Part shown: one piece after another, positions 22,205 through 23,597 of the stretch
How the letters are laid out: each line of letters starts with the position of its first letter
How positions within the stretch are numbered: the stretch's first letter is position 1
Origin: DATDPY01 sp964395765
GTDB lineage: Bacteria; Bacteroidota; Bacteroidia; Cytophagales; Cyclobacteriaceae
Direction of reading: 5' to 3'
Assembly (NCBI GenBank): GCA_964395765.1
Contig: CAYNCU010000039.1
Span: forward strand, 1-23,597
DNA: 23,597 nucleotides
Made by a program: the position numbers and the translations under genes
Notes under the pieces: model-generated
What the model saw: the letters and a program-made list of their open reading frames with translations, nothing else
Databases searched by the model: none
Told to the model about the DNA's origin: nothing

Positions 22205-22368
22205 TAACCACGGAGTCCGCAAAGATTTTTCATGAAGAATTCAGGACATATGAATCAATAAATGCAATACATCAATAAGGGAGGATATTTTTGTATATGA
22301 TTTTTATCGAAGAAATTTAATTTAATTTCCTCTGTGATCTTTGTGCCTTCCCTGTGCCCCCGGTGGTT
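22205..22368. repeat. inverted-repeat intergenic element next to the amylase gene
   Basis: The left end is taaccacggagtccgcaaag and the right end (22329-22368) includes tctttgtgccttccctgtg and cccccggtggtt; aaccac and gtggtt are complementary and the inner parts are cgcaaag/ctttgtg-like. It belongs to the same loose class as the element at 20834-20932. It ends 13 bp past the stop codon of the minus-strand GH13 gene, so on that strand it lies directly downstream and may act as a terminator. Confidence 0.5.
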
Positions 22369-22380
22369 GCATTTTAAATT

Positions 22381-23597
22381 TTACTTTTTTAATACCCGGT
22401 ATTCATAAGGTTTCAGCATAACCTGATTCGCAAGTTTTACCGCCATTCCACTCAAAGCATCTTTCCAGGATATTTTCTTCAAGTCCGGGGGTATAGTAAA
22501 AGAAAGGGATTTATTTCTCAGATTGGATAAGATAAAAACCTCATCCTGATCGAGTGTCTTTGTAAAGGCACAAACGTCGTCGGTGGTGTAGGAGGTCAGG
22601 CTTCCCCGCCGGACCGCTGCATCGTCATTTCTGAATGCAAGAATCTTTTTGTATTGTGCGGTGACCCCCGGGTTCAGTGACCAGTCGATCTTATCGTCAG
22701 TAAATGGGAATCGTATCCGGTAGGGAGTTCCAACTTCCTGTCCGGTATAGATCATGGGTACGCTTTTCATGCAGGCAGCCACGATAAATGCCGCCATGGC
22801 CCCGTTTTCACCGTTAAAAATGCTGTCAGGCGACCCGTCCGAACTGTTCACATCATGGTTGGTGATATACCTGACAATTTCCTGGCCGTCAGAGGCACCC
22901 CTGTATTCAATATTATTTAAGCTGTCTATCGCTTTTGCAGAAGTGCCGTCATGATAAATCTGTTTCATTTTCCCGTAAAACTTAAAGCCGAAATTGTAAT
23001 CAAATCCCGCACGGTAATTTTCGCTACGCTGCCCTTCGGCGAGCATCAGCAATTTATGGCCCGGAATGGCGCGAAGTGAATCGATCGCCTGTTGCCAGAA
23101 ATCTTCCGGAGGCCCGTCCACAAAATCGCAACGATAACCGTCGATATTGACCGCATAGACCCAGTATTTCATGGCCCGGATCATGGCCTGTCGCATATCT
23201 TTATTATCGAAATTCAACTGGGCAACATCTTCCCATCCTTCGGGAGGGTAAATGATATTTCCGGACGAATCCTGTTCATACCAGTCCTTGTTTTTTATCC
23301 AGTCGTTATCCCAGGAAGTATGATTGGCCACCCAGTCCATGATAACCGCCATGTGATCCTGATGAGCATCAGAAACGAGTTTTTTCAGGTCGTCCAGGTT
23401 TCCGAACTCGGGATTCACGCCGTAATAATTCTTTACACAATAGGGAGAATTTTTAGCTTTTAGCTGGCCGACCGGGTAGGTTGGCATGAGGTAGACGACA
23501 TTCACTCCAAGCGCCCGGATGGAATCAAGCCGGGCCTCAACGCCGGCAAAATTACCCTGGGAGCTGAATGCCCTTATGTTTACCTGGTAAATGATCA
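22381..23597 (-). CDS. GH13 alpha-amylase-family glycoside hydrolase, N-terminus beyond window
   Basis: The frame is open to the window edge: upstream of a GTG at 23505 it continues IYQVNIRAFSSQGNF, AGVEARLDSIRALG, a normal start of the GH13 (beta/alpha)8 barrel, so about 405 residues are visible and the 5' end is missing. The family's conserved regions are present: DWVANHT (region I), GYRCDFVD with the nucleophile Asp (23125-23127), MLAEGQ with the acid/base Glu (23035-23037), and ITNHDV with the transition-state Asp (22852-22854). A short C-terminal beta domain ends the protein. It should hydrolyse or rearrange alpha-1,4-glucans or related oligosaccharides; the exact specificity cannot be read. 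A secretion signal, if any, lies outside the window. Confidence 0.92.
   Translation of the reverse strand, partial: IIYQVNIRAFSSQGNFAGVEARLDSIRALGVNVVYLMPTYPVGQLKAKNSPYCVKNYYGVNPEFGNLDDLKKLVSDAHQDHMAVIMDWVANHTSWDNDWIKNKDWYEQDSSGNIIYPPEGWEDVAQLNFDNKDMRQAMIRAMKYWVYAVNIDGYRCDFVDGPPEDFWQQAIDSLRAIPGHKLLMLAEGQRSENYRAGFDYNFGFKFYGKMKQIYHDGTSAKAIDSLNNIEYRGASDGQEIVRYITNHDVNSSDGSPDSIFNGENGAMAAFIVAACMKSVPMIYTGQEVGTPYRIRFPFTDDKIDWSLNPGVTAQYKKILAFRNDDAAVRRGSLTSYTTDDVCAFTKTLDQDEVFILSNLRNKSLSFTIPPDLKKISWKDALSGMAVKLANQVMLKPYEYRVLKK

Overview
The window looks like a chromosomal segment of a Bacteroidota bacterium (Cytophagales, Chitinophagales or Sphingobacteriales-like; no finer placement is possible by eye). 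The reasons are the protein families (permease-prefix FtsX/MacB transporters next to a PadR regulator, a GxxExxY remnant, a GH13 amylase, a lipocalin-like lipoprotein), A-rich leaders with little Shine-Dalgarno sequence, and the intergenic 'accgcggaggg...gcggtttaa' type repeats that I know from this phylum. No rRNA, tRNA, CRISPR array, transposase or phage gene was seen.

Left part (1-5549). Positions 1-591 are repeats: a 180-bp direct duplication, each copy running into a tandem array of 40-bp units that carry a perfect 8-bp-stem hairpin. Two minus-strand genes follow: a small lipoprotein and a membrane-anchored M23 (LytM-type) peptidase. Each has a hairpin-rich tandem array directly after its stop codon. 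A divergent MFS exporter with a C-terminal monooxygenase-like domain faces a minus-strand membrane-anchored SAM methyltransferase. The roughly 700 bp between the methyltransferase and padR holds one possible 43-aa membrane peptide and, close to padR, two phased 18-bp palindromes.

Central part (5550-20831). This is the main feature: an apparent operon of about 15.3 kb on the plus strand. It starts with a short PadR repressor and continues with four FtsX/MacB-like permeases of about 860-876 aa, packed with 7-8 bp between genes. Then come a BcrA/LanF-type ATPase and an overlapping ABC-2 permease, and finally a fifth long permease. All five long permeases begin with the same roughly 60-residue cytoplasmic prefix (FLRFFRWFCH ... 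EGDL ... LLFRPGII), have eight predicted membrane helices with two periplasmic domains (a fused duplicate of a MacB half), and end in NPVxSLRSE or a close variant. No MacB/LolD-type ATPase is encoded among them. This resembles the acidobacterial duplicated orphan permeases. The likely theme is PadR-controlled response to envelope or antimicrobial stress, but substrate and energy source are unknown.

Right part (20832-23597). A degenerate inverted-repeat element and a truncated GxxExxY remnant follow the operon. Next are a minus-strand TMEM175-family channel, a 384-bp intergenic stretch with several short repeats, and a minus-strand GH13 alpha-amylase-family enzyme whose N-terminus lies beyond the window edge.
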